From positions 1 to 64,000 of the forward strand of contig CAJULW010000010.1 in NCBI GenBank assembly GCA_910587515.1: 64,000 nucleotides of DNA, read 5' to 3'. This stretch comes from an uncultured Duncaniella sp. (GTDB lineage: Bacteria; Bacteroidota; Bacteroidia; Bacteroidales; Muribaculaceae). The position numbers and the translations under genes are program-made. The first letter of the stretch is position 1, and each line of letters opens with the position of its first letter. The notes under the pieces were generated by a model. That model was not told the origin of the DNA. It was given only the letters and a program-made list of their open reading frames with translations, and ran no database searches. This document shows positions 7,900 to 16,987 of this stretch, piece by piece.

Positions 7900-8637
7900 A
7901 TGACTGAAGAAACAGACAAGAGCAGCCTGCCGCATCACGTTGCCATAATTATGGATGGTAATGGTCGATGGGCCAAAGCACGCGGACTTGATCGCAGCGA
8001 AGGCCATGTGGAGGGAGTCAACACGGTGCGTAGGATCACCGAGGTGGCTTCCGAACTCGGTATCGGTTATCTTACGCTCTATACCTTTTCTACCGAGAAC
8101 TGGAACCGTCCTCAGGCAGAGGTCGACGCGTTGATGCATCTGATCGTTATCGCCATCGAAAGAGAGACGCCTGACCTTATAAAAAATAATGTCAGGTTAT
8201 GTATGATCGGAGATACTTCGCGTATGCCAGGCGAGGCATACAGCCGTTTGCAGCAATGTATGTCTGAGACCGCTGGATGTACAGGTCTGACGTTGACATT
8301 GGCCATAAGTTATTCGTCGCGATGGGAAATAACGGAAGCCTGTCGTCGTTTCGCCTCTGAAGTGGTCGCTGGCAAATCAGAGCCTTCGGACATACTTTCC
8401 GAAGACACTTTCAGCCGGTATCTTGCCACTGCCGGAATGCCTGATCCGGATCTTTTAATCCGTACGGGCGGAGACCATCGGGTCAGTAACTTTATGTTGT
8501 GGCAGATAGCCTATTCAGAAATATATGTGACCGATGTGTTCTGGCCCGATTTTTCGCGCGAGGACTTCATGCGAGCTCTCGGTGACTTCCGAAAACGTGA
8601 ACGCAGATTCGGTCTCACATCCGAACAATTAAAATAA
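7900..8637 (+). CDS. uppS: Isoprenyl transferase (undecaprenyl diphosphate synthase)
   Basis: UppS condenses farnesyl diphosphate with eight isopentenyl diphosphates to make the C55 lipid carrier for peptidoglycan and O-antigen sugars. The 245-residue length is standard. The hallmark IIMDGNGRWAK (Asp19) binds the diphosphates, and the C-terminal block LIRTGGDHRVSNF followed by YSEIYVTDVFWP is the second family signature. The gene lies 38 bases before bamA, the usual Bacteroidota order, which links lipid carrier supply to outer membrane assembly. Confidence 0.97.
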   Translation: MTEETDKSSLPHHVAIIMDGNGRWAKARGLDRSEGHVEGVNTVRRITEVASELGIGYLTLYTFSTENWNRPQAEVDALMHLIVIAIERETPDLIKNNVRLCMIGDTSRMPGEAYSRLQQCMSETAGCTGLTLTLAISYSSRWEITEACRRFASEVVAGKSEPSDILSEDTFSRYLATAGMPDPDLLIRTGGDHRVSNFMLWQIAYSEIYVTDVFWPDFSREDFMRALGDFRKRERRFGLTSEQLK

Positions 8638-8675
8638 AGTATCTATCCCTCCATCACTACTCCTAACGTCTTATC

Positions 8676-11300
8676 ATGCGTTTCAGATTCATCACCTTTA
8701 TTATTCTTATACTTTCATCCGTCATGGCTGGACAGGATGTCTGTGCCCAAGCTTTGACTGATACGGTTTATAGCCCCAATATACTTTTCACCGGTCTGCC
8801 CAAGACCTACGAGATTGCGGATATCCAGGTAAAAGGAGCCGACAACTATGAAGACTACATAGTCATAGGATATACCGGTCTTAAAGTCGGAGATATCGTG
8901 ACCATCCCGAGTTCCGAGATTACGGATGCCTCGAAGCGTTTGTGGCGTCAAGGGCTTTTCTCTAAAGTGCAGATTTCGGTTGACAAGGTAGTGGGCGATA
9001 AGGCTTATCTGACTTTGAACCTCAGGCAGCAGCCACGCATATCGGAAATCAATTACAACGGGGTGAAAAAGGGAGAAAAGCAAGACCTTGACGAAGCTCT
9101 CCAGTTAAAAAAAGGCAATCAGATCACTCAAAATATAGTCAACCGCGCTGAGCAGATCATAAAGAAATATTTTTCGAACAAAGGTTTCGGCAATGCCGCT
9201 GTGAAAATAAACCTCACAGACGATCTTTCTCACCCTAACGAAGTTATTGTGGATATCAACATCAATAAGAACGATAAGGTAAAAGTCCACAAAATTTATA
9301 TTGACGGCAACAGTGTTCTAAGTGACAATCAGTTGCAGCGGGTGATGAAGAAGACAAATGAAAAGGGGAAACTTCTCAATATTTTCCGTCAGAAAAAATT
9401 TGTCGAGAGCGACTATCAGGATGACCTTAACAGGATAATTCAGAAATACAATGAAAAGGGCTATCGTGATGCCGTGATTTTGGCTGATTCGGTCGTCCCG
9501 TTTGATGAAAAAACCGTGGATGTCTATATTTCTTTGGACGAAGGAAAGAAATATTTCATAAATGACGTGACATGGGTCGGAAACACCATTTATTCTACAG
9601 AGGCTCTTTCAGGTGCGCTCGGCATGGGCAAAGGCGATGTTTATAATCAGAAACTGCTAAGAAAACGCATATTGGATGATGACGATGCCATCGCCAATAG
9701 CTACATGGATCAGGGCTATCTGTTCTTTGACCTTACTCCGATCGAAAAAAATGTCCATGGCGACTCGGTTGACCTCGAGATGCGTATAACCGAAGGCCCG
9801 CAGGCCCGTATCAACAATGTTATAATCAACGGTAACGACCGTCTTTACGAGAAGGTGATACGTCGTGAACTTCGCGTCAAACCGGGTGAGCTTTTCAATA
9901 AGAGCGACCTTATGCGTTCAGCCCGTGAAATAGCACAGACAGGCCACTTCAATCCGGAGAATATGGATATACGTCCCGAACCTAATCAAGAGGATGGAAC
10001 CGTAGATATACTTTTCAACCTTGAATCCAAGTCAAACGACCAGTTCGAGTTTTCAATGGGCTGGGGGCAGACTGGAGTTATCGGTAAGGTGGCGATCAAA
10101 TTTACGAATTTTTCGATCAAGAATCTTTTCTACCCCAACAGTTATAAAGGTCTTGTCCCGCAGGGCGACGGTCAGCAATTGACAATATCAGCGCAGACGA
10201 ATGCCCGCTATTATCAGGCCTATAGCATATCTTTTCTTGATCCATGGTTTGGAGGTAAACGCCCCAACTCGCTTTCGGTTTCGGCCTGGTATAGCCGTCA
10301 GACAGGTGTGAATTCGTCATACTACAACCGTAATTATATGAATAGCTACTTGTATAGCTATAGTGGGCTTTACAATACCGGCTATAATGACTATTACCAG
10401 AATTCTTACGAAAACGCATACGATCCCAATAAGTTCTTGCAGATGATAGGTGTGTCTGTCGGATTCGGAAAGCGTCTCAACTGGCCTGACGACTGGTTTA
10501 CTTTCCAAGCGGAAATCGGTTACAGTTGGTATTTCCTAAAGAACTGGGAATATCTGTATTATATGCAGAACGGAACATCCAACGCACTCACCCTCGGGTT
10601 GACCCTCGCGCGTAATTCAACAGACAATCCTCTTTATACGCGTACCGGTTCTAATTTCTCGCTCAATCTCCAGATGACTCCACCGGTTTCGCTATTTGGA
10701 AAAAAAGATTGGAAAAAACTTTCGGAGGAGAATACGACTGAGTCCAAAAAAGAGCTTTACAGGTGGATCGAATATTGGAAACTGCGATTCAAATCACGTA
10801 CATACACTCCGCTTACCAATCCGGAAGGGAAGTATACTCTTGTATTGATGACCCGCGCAGACATCGGGTTGCTTGGCAGCTATAACAAGTATCTCAAATC
10901 TCCGTTCGAGACATTCTATGTTGGTGGTGACGGAATGTCCGGATCATATACATACGCTCAGGAGACAATCGCATTGCGCGGTTATGACAACGGTCAGCTT
11001 ACCCCATATCAGCTTGGCGGAGGCTATGCCTATACACGTTTCGGTATGGAGCTTCATTTTCCGTTCATACTTCAGCCGACCACCACTATCTATGGTCTGA
11101 CTTTTATCGAAGGCGGTAACGCATGGACTTCTGTCAAAAAGTTCTCTCCGTTCGAACTGAAACGTAGCGCAGGAGCCGGTGTTCGTATCTATCTACCTAT
11201 GATCGGTATGATGGGTATCGACTGGGCTTATGGTTTCGACAAGGTCTATGGAACCAAGGGCGGATCTCATTTCCATTTTATACTCGGACAGGAGTTCTGA
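8676..11300 (+). CDS. bamA: Outer membrane protein assembly factor BamA
   Basis: An 874-residue Omp85 protein that folds and inserts beta-barrels into the outer membrane. A signal peptide (1-24, ending VCA) precedes POTRA domains (about 45-450), with repeats of the type VKGADNY, YNGVKKGE, IDGNSVLSDNQLQRV and INGNDRLYEKVIRREL. A 16-strand barrel follows (about 465-874), with the conserved ALRGYDNG loop and C-terminal aromatic FHFILGQEF. Residues about 548-585 form a Tyr/Asn-rich surface loop with 12 tyrosines in 38 positions, longer than in proteobacterial BamA. Two Skp-like genes follow directly. Confidence 0.95.
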   Translation: MRFRFITFIILILSSVMAGQDVCAQALTDTVYSPNILFTGLPKTYEIADIQVKGADNYEDYIVIGYTGLKVGDIVTIPSSEITDASKRLWRQGLFSKVQISVDKVVGDKAYLTLNLRQQPRISEINYNGVKKGEKQDLDEALQLKKGNQITQNIVNRAEQIIKKYFSNKGFGNAAVKINLTDDLSHPNEVIVDININKNDKVKVHKIYIDGNSVLSDNQLQRVMKKTNEKGKLLNIFRQKKFVESDYQDDLNRIIQKYNEKGYRDAVILADSVVPFDEKTVDVYISLDEGKKYFINDVTWVGNTIYSTEALSGALGMGKGDVYNQKLLRKRILDDDDAIANSYMDQGYLFFDLTPIEKNVHGDSVDLEMRITEGPQARINNVIINGNDRLYEKVIRRELRVKPGELFNKSDLMRSAREIAQTGHFNPENMDIRPEPNQEDGTVDILFNLESKSNDQFEFSMGWGQTGVIGKVAIKFTNFSIKNLFYPNSYKGLVPQGDGQQLTISAQTNARYYQAYSISFLDPWFGGKRPNSLSVSAWYSRQTGVNSSYYNRNYMNSYLYSYSGLYNTGYNDYYQNSYENAYDPNKFLQMIGVSVGFGKRLNWPDDWFTFQAEIGYSWYFLKNWEYLYYMQNGTSNALTLGLTLARNSTDNPLYTRTGSNFSLNLQMTPPVSLFGKKDWKKLSEENTTESKKELYRWIEYWKLRFKSRTYTPLTNPEGKYTLVLMTRADIGLLGSYNKYLKSPFETFYVGGDGMSGSYTYAQETIALRGYDNGQLTPYQLGGGYAYTRFGMELHFPFILQPTTTIYGLTFIEGGNAWTSVKKFSPFELKRSAGAGVRIYLPMIGMMGIDWAYGFDKVYGTKGGSHFHFILGQEF

Positions 11301-11399
11301 TAAGGCGGTATGAAGCGGAGAATTAAACTTTTCGACGATTGGTGCGTCATATATAGTATATGATGAACTAAATTTCGACAACATTAGTAAAATGCAATT

Positions 11400-11915
11400 A
11401 TGAAGAAAATATTTTTCACCTTCGTCCTATTGTTGGCCGGTTTCGCTGTAGCATCGGCACAGAAGTTCGCACTTGTCGACATGGACTATATACTTTCGAA
11501 TGTCCCGGCTTACGAGATGGCTAACGAGCAACTTAACCAGATATCACAGCGTTGGCAAAAAGAAGTGGAGGCAGTCGCCAAGGAGGCAGAGACAATGTAC
11601 AAGAACTATCAGAACGAGATGGTGTTTCTGACCGACGAGCAGAAAAAGAAAAAGGAGGAGGAGATAGTGGCTAAAGAGAAACAGGCGGCTGAACTCCGGC
11701 AAAAATATTTCGGTCCCGACGGAGAGCTTTACAAAAAACGCCAGTCGTTGATGAAGCCGATACAGGATGATGTATACAATGCCGTAAAAAAAGTCTCTGA
11801 AGAACGCGGCTATCAATGTATATTCGACCGGGCATCGGCCGGGGATATAATCTTTGCGTCACCGCGAATAGACGTCTCTAACGAGGTACTTGAAAAGTTA
11901 GGTTATTCCAAATAA
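11400..11915 (+). CDS. OmpH/Skp family periplasmic chaperone (first copy)
   Basis: A 171-residue protein with a signal peptide (1-20, ASAQ), a short beta segment FALVDMDYIL, and a long charged coiled coil (about residues 40-105) before a return beta element. This is the Skp/OmpH layout, in which trimers hold unfolded outer membrane proteins on the way to BamA. It follows bamA by 99 bases and precedes a second copy. The two copies share the framework but differ clearly in sequence, so they may have different clients or assemble together (inference). Confidence 0.9.
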   Translation: MKKIFFTFVLLLAGFAVASAQKFALVDMDYILSNVPAYEMANEQLNQISQRWQKEVEAVAKEAETMYKNYQNEMVFLTDEQKKKKEEEIVAKEKQAAELRQKYFGPDGELYKKRQSLMKPIQDDVYNAVKKVSEERGYQCIFDRASAGDIIFASPRIDVSNEVLEKLGYSK

Positions 11916-11921
11916 ATTACC

Positions 11922-11929
11922 TACCTTTG
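11922..11929 (+). promoter_or_regulatory. -7 box before the second OmpH gene
   Basis: TACCTTTG matches TAnnTTTG and lies 65 bases before the start codon at 11995, right after the stop of the first copy. No strong -33 element is seen. It would let the second chaperone be expressed independently. Confidence 0.5.
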
Positions 11930-11994
11930 CACCGCTTCACCGTAAGGTGTGTACTAACCTATCTATAATATAAATCAAACGCTTAAATACAACG

Positions 11995-12489
11995 ATGATT
12001 AAAAAACTATTGCTTGCAATCATGATCGCGCTCCCCATGAGCGTTTTTGCGCAGAAATTCGGTGTGATCAATACCAATCAGCTCATGGAGGCTCTTCCCG
12101 AAATGAAGACCGTAAAGGAGCAGATGGATGCCGCTACCAAGAAGTACGAGGATGAATTTTCTAAACTTCAGGAAGAGTTCAATAAAAAATATCAGGAATT
12201 CCAGGCTCTTGAGGAAAGCACGCCTCAGACAATAAAAGAGCGTCGTATGCAGGAAATGCAGGAACTTGACGCTAAAATTCAGAAATTCCGTGAGACAGCT
12301 CAGCAGGATCTTCAGCGTCAGCAGCAGCAGCTCATGGCTCCGATACAGGAGAATGTCATCAAGGCTATCCAGAGTGTAGGAGCGGAAGGAAACTACACTT
12401 TTGTGTTTGAAAATATGATGCCTATATATACAGGCACCGATGTCACAGATATCACACCTTTGGTCAAGACCCGTCTTGGCATCAAGTAA
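11995..12489 (+). CDS. OmpH/Skp family periplasmic chaperone (second copy)
   Basis: A 164-residue protein with a signal peptide (1-19, ending VFA), FGVINTNQLMEALPE as the first beta/loop segment, then a coiled coil (about 35-115) dense in Lys, Glu and Gln with a QRQQQQL run. The C-terminal TDITPLVKTRLGIK closes the body. This matches the Skp fold. It is closer to the classic OmpH pattern than the first copy. A 12-bp hairpin follows at 12531-12571. Confidence 0.9.
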   Translation: MIKKLLLAIMIALPMSVFAQKFGVINTNQLMEALPEMKTVKEQMDAATKKYEDEFSKLQEEFNKKYQEFQALEESTPQTIKERRMQEMQELDAKIQKFRETAQQDLQRQQQQLMAPIQENVIKAIQSVGAEGNYTFVFENMMPIYTGTDVTDITPLVKTRLGIK

Positions 12490-12530
12490 GTCTTGATTAA
12501 GATTTTGTACGCGTAAAAAAACTCCATAAT

Positions 12531-12571
12531 CGTCCGCCATGTCCCCTTTGTCTGAAGGTACATGGCGGGCG
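12531..12571 (+). other. Long hairpin between ompH and the LptF/G gene
   Basis: CGTCCGCCATGT (12531-12542) pairs with ACATGGCGGGCG (12560-12571) with one G-T wobble and a 17-base loop. No T-run follows on the plus strand, so it is not a standard terminator in that direction. An A7 run at 12515-12521 would give a U-tract on the minus strand, where there is no gene. It may be a processing or attenuation hairpin. Confidence 0.45.
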
Positions 12572-12621
12572 TTAGATATTAAACGGAAGTCTTTAATCCA
12601 AACCAATCTACCGACGTCGCA

Positions 12622-14541
12622 ATGTTACGTATCAAACGCATGGACATCTTCATTTTGCAGAGTTTCGTGCCTCTGTTCATGATGACGTTCTGCATCTGCC
12701 TTTTCATAGTGCTCATGCAGTTTCTGTGGAGATACATTGACGATCTTGTCGGTAAAGGACTTGGTGTCGACGTTATAGCCGAATTGTTTTTCTATGCGGC
12801 TTTGACCATGGTTCCGATGGCTCTGCCGTTGGCTATTCTTTTAGCGTCGCTTATGACTTTCGGCAATCTTGGTGAGCAATTCGAGCTTACCGCCATGAAA
12901 GCTTCGGGCATATCTCTGTTGCGCACTATGGCTCCATTGATCGTATTGATGGTTTTGATCGCAACCGGAGCTTTTTTCTTTCAAAACAATGCATTGCCGA
13001 TAGCACAGACAAAAATGTGGACCTTACTGTATTCCATGCGTCAGAAATCTCCTGAACTTGAGATACCGGAAGGCGTTTTTTATGATCAGATTCCAGGCTA
13101 TAATCTTTTCGTACAGGAAAAGAACCGTGAGACAGGTGTTCTGTATGAGATGATGATCTACGATGTCTCCAAAGGCTTTGAGAACTCTTCTATAATTCTT
13201 GCGGACTCGGGCAAAATGTCCATTACACCTGATAAGAGTCATCTCTTTCTTCGTTTGTGGAACGGAGAATCATTTGAGAACCTGAAAGATGCCGGAGCCT
13301 CCAATATGCGGAATGTGCCGTATCGTCGCGAATCTTTCGATCTGAAGGAAATCATGCTGAAGTTCAATTCAGACTTCAACCGAATGGACGAGCAAGGAAT
13401 GCGCAATCAGTATGTCGGGAAAAATATGGCCCAACTTCAGTCCACGATTGATTCCGTCGGACATAGGGTTGATTCATTGGGCAATGAATATGGCAATTCA
13501 TTGCGCGAGCATCCGTATATGGGCATACGAAACTATGATACCCACCGTTCGGATAGTGGGGCGATCGTAAAAATGAGGCGTCCCGATGTGGTTTTGGCTG
13601 CTCCTGTAGATGTTGATTCCGTGTTTCGAGGGTCGTCTTCCGGACACAGGATAAACTATCTGAACCAAGGTTTGGCGAAAGCGCAGAGAATGCGGCAGGA
13701 GTATGAATATAAAAGCATATCTATGGCTGATGAACTCAAAAGTCTGCGGCGCCATTCGATTGAGTTGCAAAAAAAATTCACACTCTCTTTTGCCTGTATC
13801 ATATTCTTTTTTATCGGAGCCCCTCTTGGCGCGATAATAAGAAAGGGTGGACTTGGAACACCGTTGGTGATTTCGGTTTTCTTGTTTATATTCTATTACA
13901 TTATAGATAATATGGGATATAAGTTGGCGCGCGACGGCAAATGGGAGGTATGGGAAGGTATGTGGCTCAGCGCGGCTGTCTTGCTTCCACTTGGAGTGTT
14001 TTTTACATATAAAGCCGTCAATGATTCGGCAGTCTTTAATAAAGACGCATATCTCAACTTTTTCCGCAAATTCCTTGGTGTCAGCGAAGTTCGACACGTT
14101 GAAATGAAGGGGTTGGTGATGGACGAGGTTGTGTCTGAGGAAGCCGTAAGGCGTCTTGGAGGGCTTAAATCAGAAGTGGCATGTTATCTTGATAACAATC
14201 CTGAGCGTCAGTCATACAGTGATTATTGGATTTATGGCTACGATCGTGAAGGCCTCCACCGTTTGCGTGACACGATAGAGACGAATGTTGAATACCTCTC
14301 CAATTCACGTGAAAAGATGGTTATTCTTAAATTGATGGATTTACCGATAATACGCAGTCTTTGGTTTTTGCAGCCATCCCGTCGTCGTTGGCTTTCATGG
14401 CTTATGATCATTGTATTTCCAATCGGATTGCCAATATGGTTTTATGGACGCAAGACCCACCAGCGTTTACGTGACGAACTCAAGATTGTGGACAAAGTAG
14501 CCGATGAGCTTGAAGTGTTGATAAATTCAGATAAAAAATAA
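12622..14541 (+). CDS. LptF/LptG family permease with C-terminal extension
   Basis: A 639-residue inner-membrane subunit of the LptB2FG transporter that extracts lipopolysaccharide. Three membrane helices lie at the N-terminus (about 14-36, 53-79, 103-120). A periplasmic jellyroll-like region follows (about 125-380), then three more helices (about 385-405, 414-431, 448-470). Beyond these is a further 165-residue tail with another helix (about 590-610, LSWLMIIVFPIGLPIWFYG) that is not part of the usual 360-residue family core. The partner permease is likely the gene at 23384, distant in the same window. Confidence 0.88.
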   Translation: MLRIKRMDIFILQSFVPLFMMTFCICLFIVLMQFLWRYIDDLVGKGLGVDVIAELFFYAALTMVPMALPLAILLASLMTFGNLGEQFELTAMKASGISLLRTMAPLIVLMVLIATGAFFFQNNALPIAQTKMWTLLYSMRQKSPELEIPEGVFYDQIPGYNLFVQEKNRETGVLYEMMIYDVSKGFENSSIILADSGKMSITPDKSHLFLRLWNGESFENLKDAGASNMRNVPYRRESFDLKEIMLKFNSDFNRMDEQGMRNQYVGKNMAQLQSTIDSVGHRVDSLGNEYGNSLREHPYMGIRNYDTHRSDSGAIVKMRRPDVVLAAPVDVDSVFRGSSSGHRINYLNQGLAKAQRMRQEYEYKSISMADELKSLRRHSIELQKKFTLSFACIIFFFIGAPLGAIIRKGGLGTPLVISVFLFIFYYIIDNMGYKLARDGKWEVWEGMWLSAAVLLPLGVFFTYKAVNDSAVFNKDAYLNFFRKFLGVSEVRHVEMKGLVMDEVVSEEAVRRLGGLKSEVACYLDNNPERQSYSDYWIYGYDREGLHRLRDTIETNVEYLSNSREKMVILKLMDLPIIRSLWFLQPSRRRWLSWLMIIVFPIGLPIWFYGRKTHQRLRDELKIVDKVADELEVLINSDKK

Positions 14542-14588
14542 GCCCCTAATTTATAAAATATTTCTCTCCAACCTAAATAAAGATCACC

Positions 14589-15809
14589 ATGGAAGATAAG
14601 ATTAGATTAGACAGCATAGAGGATGCGTTGGCCGATTTTCGTGAAGGTAAATTCGTAGTTGTGGTCGATGATGAAGACCGCGAGAATGAAGGTGACCTGA
14701 TTATCGCTGCCGAAAAGGTTACGACCGAGCAGGTCAATTTTATGATTACCAATGCCCGTGGGGAACTTTGTGCACCGCTGTCTTTGTCACGATGCAAAGA
14801 ACTTGGACTCGGACGTCAGGTCGACGACAATACGTCGATGCTTGGCACACCGTTTACGGTGACTGTCGATCTTTTGCCCGGATGTACCACCGGAGTCTCC
14901 GCTCATGACCGAGCCGCAACGATTCGTGCTCTTGCCGATCCTGCATCAACGCCTGATATGTTCGGCCGACCCGGACACGTTCATCCGTTATATGCCCAGG
15001 ATGCCGGTGTGCTTCGTCGTGCGGGGCATACCGAGGCTGCTATCGACCTCGCACGCCTTGCGGGACTGAATCCGGCTGCCTCTCTCATTGAGATTCTGAA
15101 CGAGGACGGCACTATGGCCCGTCTTCCGCGTTTGCGTGAGAAAGCTGATGAATGGGGATTGAAACTGATATCTATACGTGATCTCATCGCATATCGTCTG
15201 CGAAACGAATCTTTGGTTGATCAAGGCGTGGAGGTTGACATGCCCACGGCCTATGGCCATTTCCGCCTTATCCCTTTCAGACAGAAAAGCAATGGCCTTG
15301 AACATATAGCCCTTATCAAAGGAGATATAAATGACGGGGAGCCTGTATTGGTCCGTGTCCATTCTTCTTGTGCCACCGGTGATATCTTTGGATCAATGCG
15401 TTGTGACTGCGGAGAGCAGCTTCATCGAGCCATGCGACTCATAGAGGACGAAGGGCGTGGAGCCATACTGTATCTCAATCAGGAGGGGCGTGGCATCGGT
15501 CTGATGGAAAAAATCAAGGCATATAAACTTCAGGAAGAAGGACTCGATACGGTTGATGCAAATCTTCATCTCGGACATAAGGCCGACGAGCGCGATTATG
15601 GCGTCGGGGCACAGATACTCCGTATGCTCGGGATAAGCAAGATGCGTCTCATAACAAATAATCCTGTTAAGCGCATCGGACTTGAGGCTTATGGTCTCGA
15701 GGTTGTCGAGAATGTGGGCATGGAGATCGCTCCTAATGAATACAATCGTCGTTACATGTTGACAAAGCAGGAACGCATGGGGCATTCGCTTCATGTCGGG
15801 AAGGAATGA
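14589..15809 (+). CDS. ribBA: Bifunctional 3,4-DHBP synthase / GTP cyclohydrolase II
   Basis: A 406-residue fusion that starts both branches of riboflavin synthesis. Residues about 1-205 are RibB: the acidic DDEDRENEGDL motif binds metal and ribulose 5-phosphate, and AHDRAATIRAL lies downstream. Residues about 206-406 are RibA: zinc cysteines 261, 272 and 274 in CATGDIFGSMRCDC, then YLNQEGRGIGL and RLITNNPVKRIGL. The start at 14589 lies 47 bases after the permease gene, which leaves no room for an FMN riboswitch. A strong terminator follows at 15832. Confidence 0.97.
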   Translation: MEDKIRLDSIEDALADFREGKFVVVVDDEDRENEGDLIIAAEKVTTEQVNFMITNARGELCAPLSLSRCKELGLGRQVDDNTSMLGTPFTVTVDLLPGCTTGVSAHDRAATIRALADPASTPDMFGRPGHVHPLYAQDAGVLRRAGHTEAAIDLARLAGLNPAASLIEILNEDGTMARLPRLREKADEWGLKLISIRDLIAYRLRNESLVDQGVEVDMPTAYGHFRLIPFRQKSNGLEHIALIKGDINDGEPVLVRVHSSCATGDIFGSMRCDCGEQLHRAMRLIEDEGRGAILYLNQEGRGIGLMEKIKAYKLQEEGLDTVDANLHLGHKADERDYGVGAQILRMLGISKMRLITNNPVKRIGLEAYGLEVVENVGMEIAPNEYNRRYMLTKQERMGHSLHVGKE

Positions 15810-15831
15810 TATCCGTGACGAGAAATTTATA

Positions 15832-15878
15832 ATATAGAAAAGTCGTGTCACTAAAATAGTGACACGACTTTTCTATAT
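15832..15878. terminator. Bidirectional terminator between ribBA and crcB
   Basis: A perfect 22-bp stem (15832-15853 with 15857-15878) has a three-base loop and A/T-rich feet, so each strand ends in a U-rich tract. It serves convergent ribBA and crcB. The crcB stop codon (15873-15875) lies inside the stem. Confidence 0.9.
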
Positions 15879-16250
15879 GGATTTTATGATCCAATGTCCG
15901 GTATGGGCTGAAAGCAATCCGATAGTAAAACTAGCACCGGCATATAGGATCGCTGTTGGCACATTGCTTTCTCCGAACAGTAGGTAGTTCTCATGTATGA
16001 AAGTGGAGAATGTCGTGAAACCACCGCATATACCTACGGTCAGAAACAGCCTTGTCTCAGGGCTTAATTCGTATCCCCGGTCTATAGCGCCATATATAAT
16101 GCCTATGAATAGGCAACCCAGAAGGTTGACTGCAAAAGTTCCCCAAGGGAATATGTCTTGCGTCATGGATTGAAGCCATTTGCTTAGCAGGTATCTGCCC
16201 ACGCCACCGATGAAACTTCCGGTTCCGATAAATAGGATCGATTTTAACAT
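15873..16250 (-). CDS. crcB: Fluoride channel FluC/CrcB
   Basis: A 125-residue protein with four membrane helices, the size of one Fluc monomer. Dual-topology dimers export fluoride. Family motifs are visible: GGVGRYLLS near residue 15, WGTFAVNLLGCLFIG (about 36-50) and GICGGFTTFSTF (about 73-84), the last lining the pores. It is the third gene of a transcript led by znuA and znuC, 17 bases after znuC. No fluoride riboswitch is recognisable, so expression seems tied to the metal-uptake genes. Confidence 0.93.
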   Translation of the reverse strand: MLKSILFIGTGSFIGGVGRYLLSKWLQSMTQDIFPWGTFAVNLLGCLFIGIIYGAIDRGYELSPETRLFLTVGICGGFTTFSTFIHENYLLFGESNVPTAILYAGASFTIGLLSAHTGHWIIKSI

Positions 16251-16267
16251 CAGTCTGTTTTGGGGTA

Positions 16268-16987
16268 TTAGGAGCTGAGTTTGTCGATATCGTCACAATC
16301 ATAGTGGACATGATGGTGTGCCGAATGGCATTCTGTCAGCGAATGATCTATGATGAAATGTCGGTTGGCCATGCCGGAAATCGTTGACATCTCGTGAGAG
16401 ACGAGCATAATGGTTGTGCTTAGTGACAACTCCGCGACAAGATCGTAAAGATAATGCTCGAACTGCTTGTCGAGATAGCTCAACGGTTCGTCGAGTATCA
16501 GGAGACTGGGGCGTGAAATTATGGCTCGGCCAAGTAGCGCCCGTTGCAATTGTCCTCCCGACAGGCTTCCTATGCTTTCGTCCGAATGTGATTTCAGTCC
16601 CATCAGCAGTGTCACTTCTTCTACCCGCTTGCCCAACTGTGTGCGATCGAGTTTTTCTCCTGTCAGGCCAGAGCCGATAACCTCTTTGACACTGATGGGG
16701 AAGTGGGAGTCTATCATGTTTTTCTGAGGAAGATAACCGATAGAGAGCGACCCGACTTCATGACCGTCGTGGAAATATGCCACTTTCCCTTCAGTCGGTT
16801 TCAGTAGGCGCAGTAAAATGCGTAGCATTGTGGTCTTGCCACCTCCGTTTGGTCCTGTAATGGCTATAAAATCACCTTGGTTGACATCGAAATTTATATC
16901 ATTCAACACTGTCTTTTTGTCCCATCGTTTTGTTATGTGACGAAGGGAGATCAAAGTTTCACCGCTGTGCTGTCCGTTACTCGTCAT
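16268..16987 (-). CDS. Zinc/manganese ABC transporter ATPase (ZnuC-like)
   Basis: A 239-residue ABC ATPase with Walker A GPNGGGKT (45-52), the Q-loop region YLPQKN, signature SLSGGQLQ (141-148), Walker B LLILDEP (162-168) and the switch His in LVSHEM. Sequence and neighbourhood place it in the metal-chelate (Mn/Zn) uptake group. The C-terminus is a metal-binding-like tail with Cys220, His221, His224-226, His228 and Cys231. E. coli ZnuC, from memory, also ends in a His-rich tail. The start overlaps the znuA stop by 11 bases. No permease gene lies beside it. Confidence 0.88.
   Translation of the reverse strand: MTSNGQHSGETLISLRHITKRWDKKTVLNDINFDVNQGDFIAITGPNGGGKTTMLRILLRLLKPTEGKVAYFHDGHEVGSLSIGYLPQKNMIDSHFPISVKEVIGSGLTGEKLDRTQLGKRVEEVTLLMGLKSHSDESIGSLSGGQLQRALLGRAIISRPSLLILDEPLSYLDKQFEHYLYDLVAELSLSTTIMLVSHEMSTISGMANRHFIIDHSLTECHSAHHHVHYDCDDIDKLSS

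Noticed and set aside
14542..14588. FMN riboswitch before ribBA
   Set aside because: The 47-base gap is too short for the aptamer.
15873..16267. Fluoride riboswitch upstream of crcB
   Set aside because: Only 17 bases separate crcB from znuC and no crcB-motif structure is visible.
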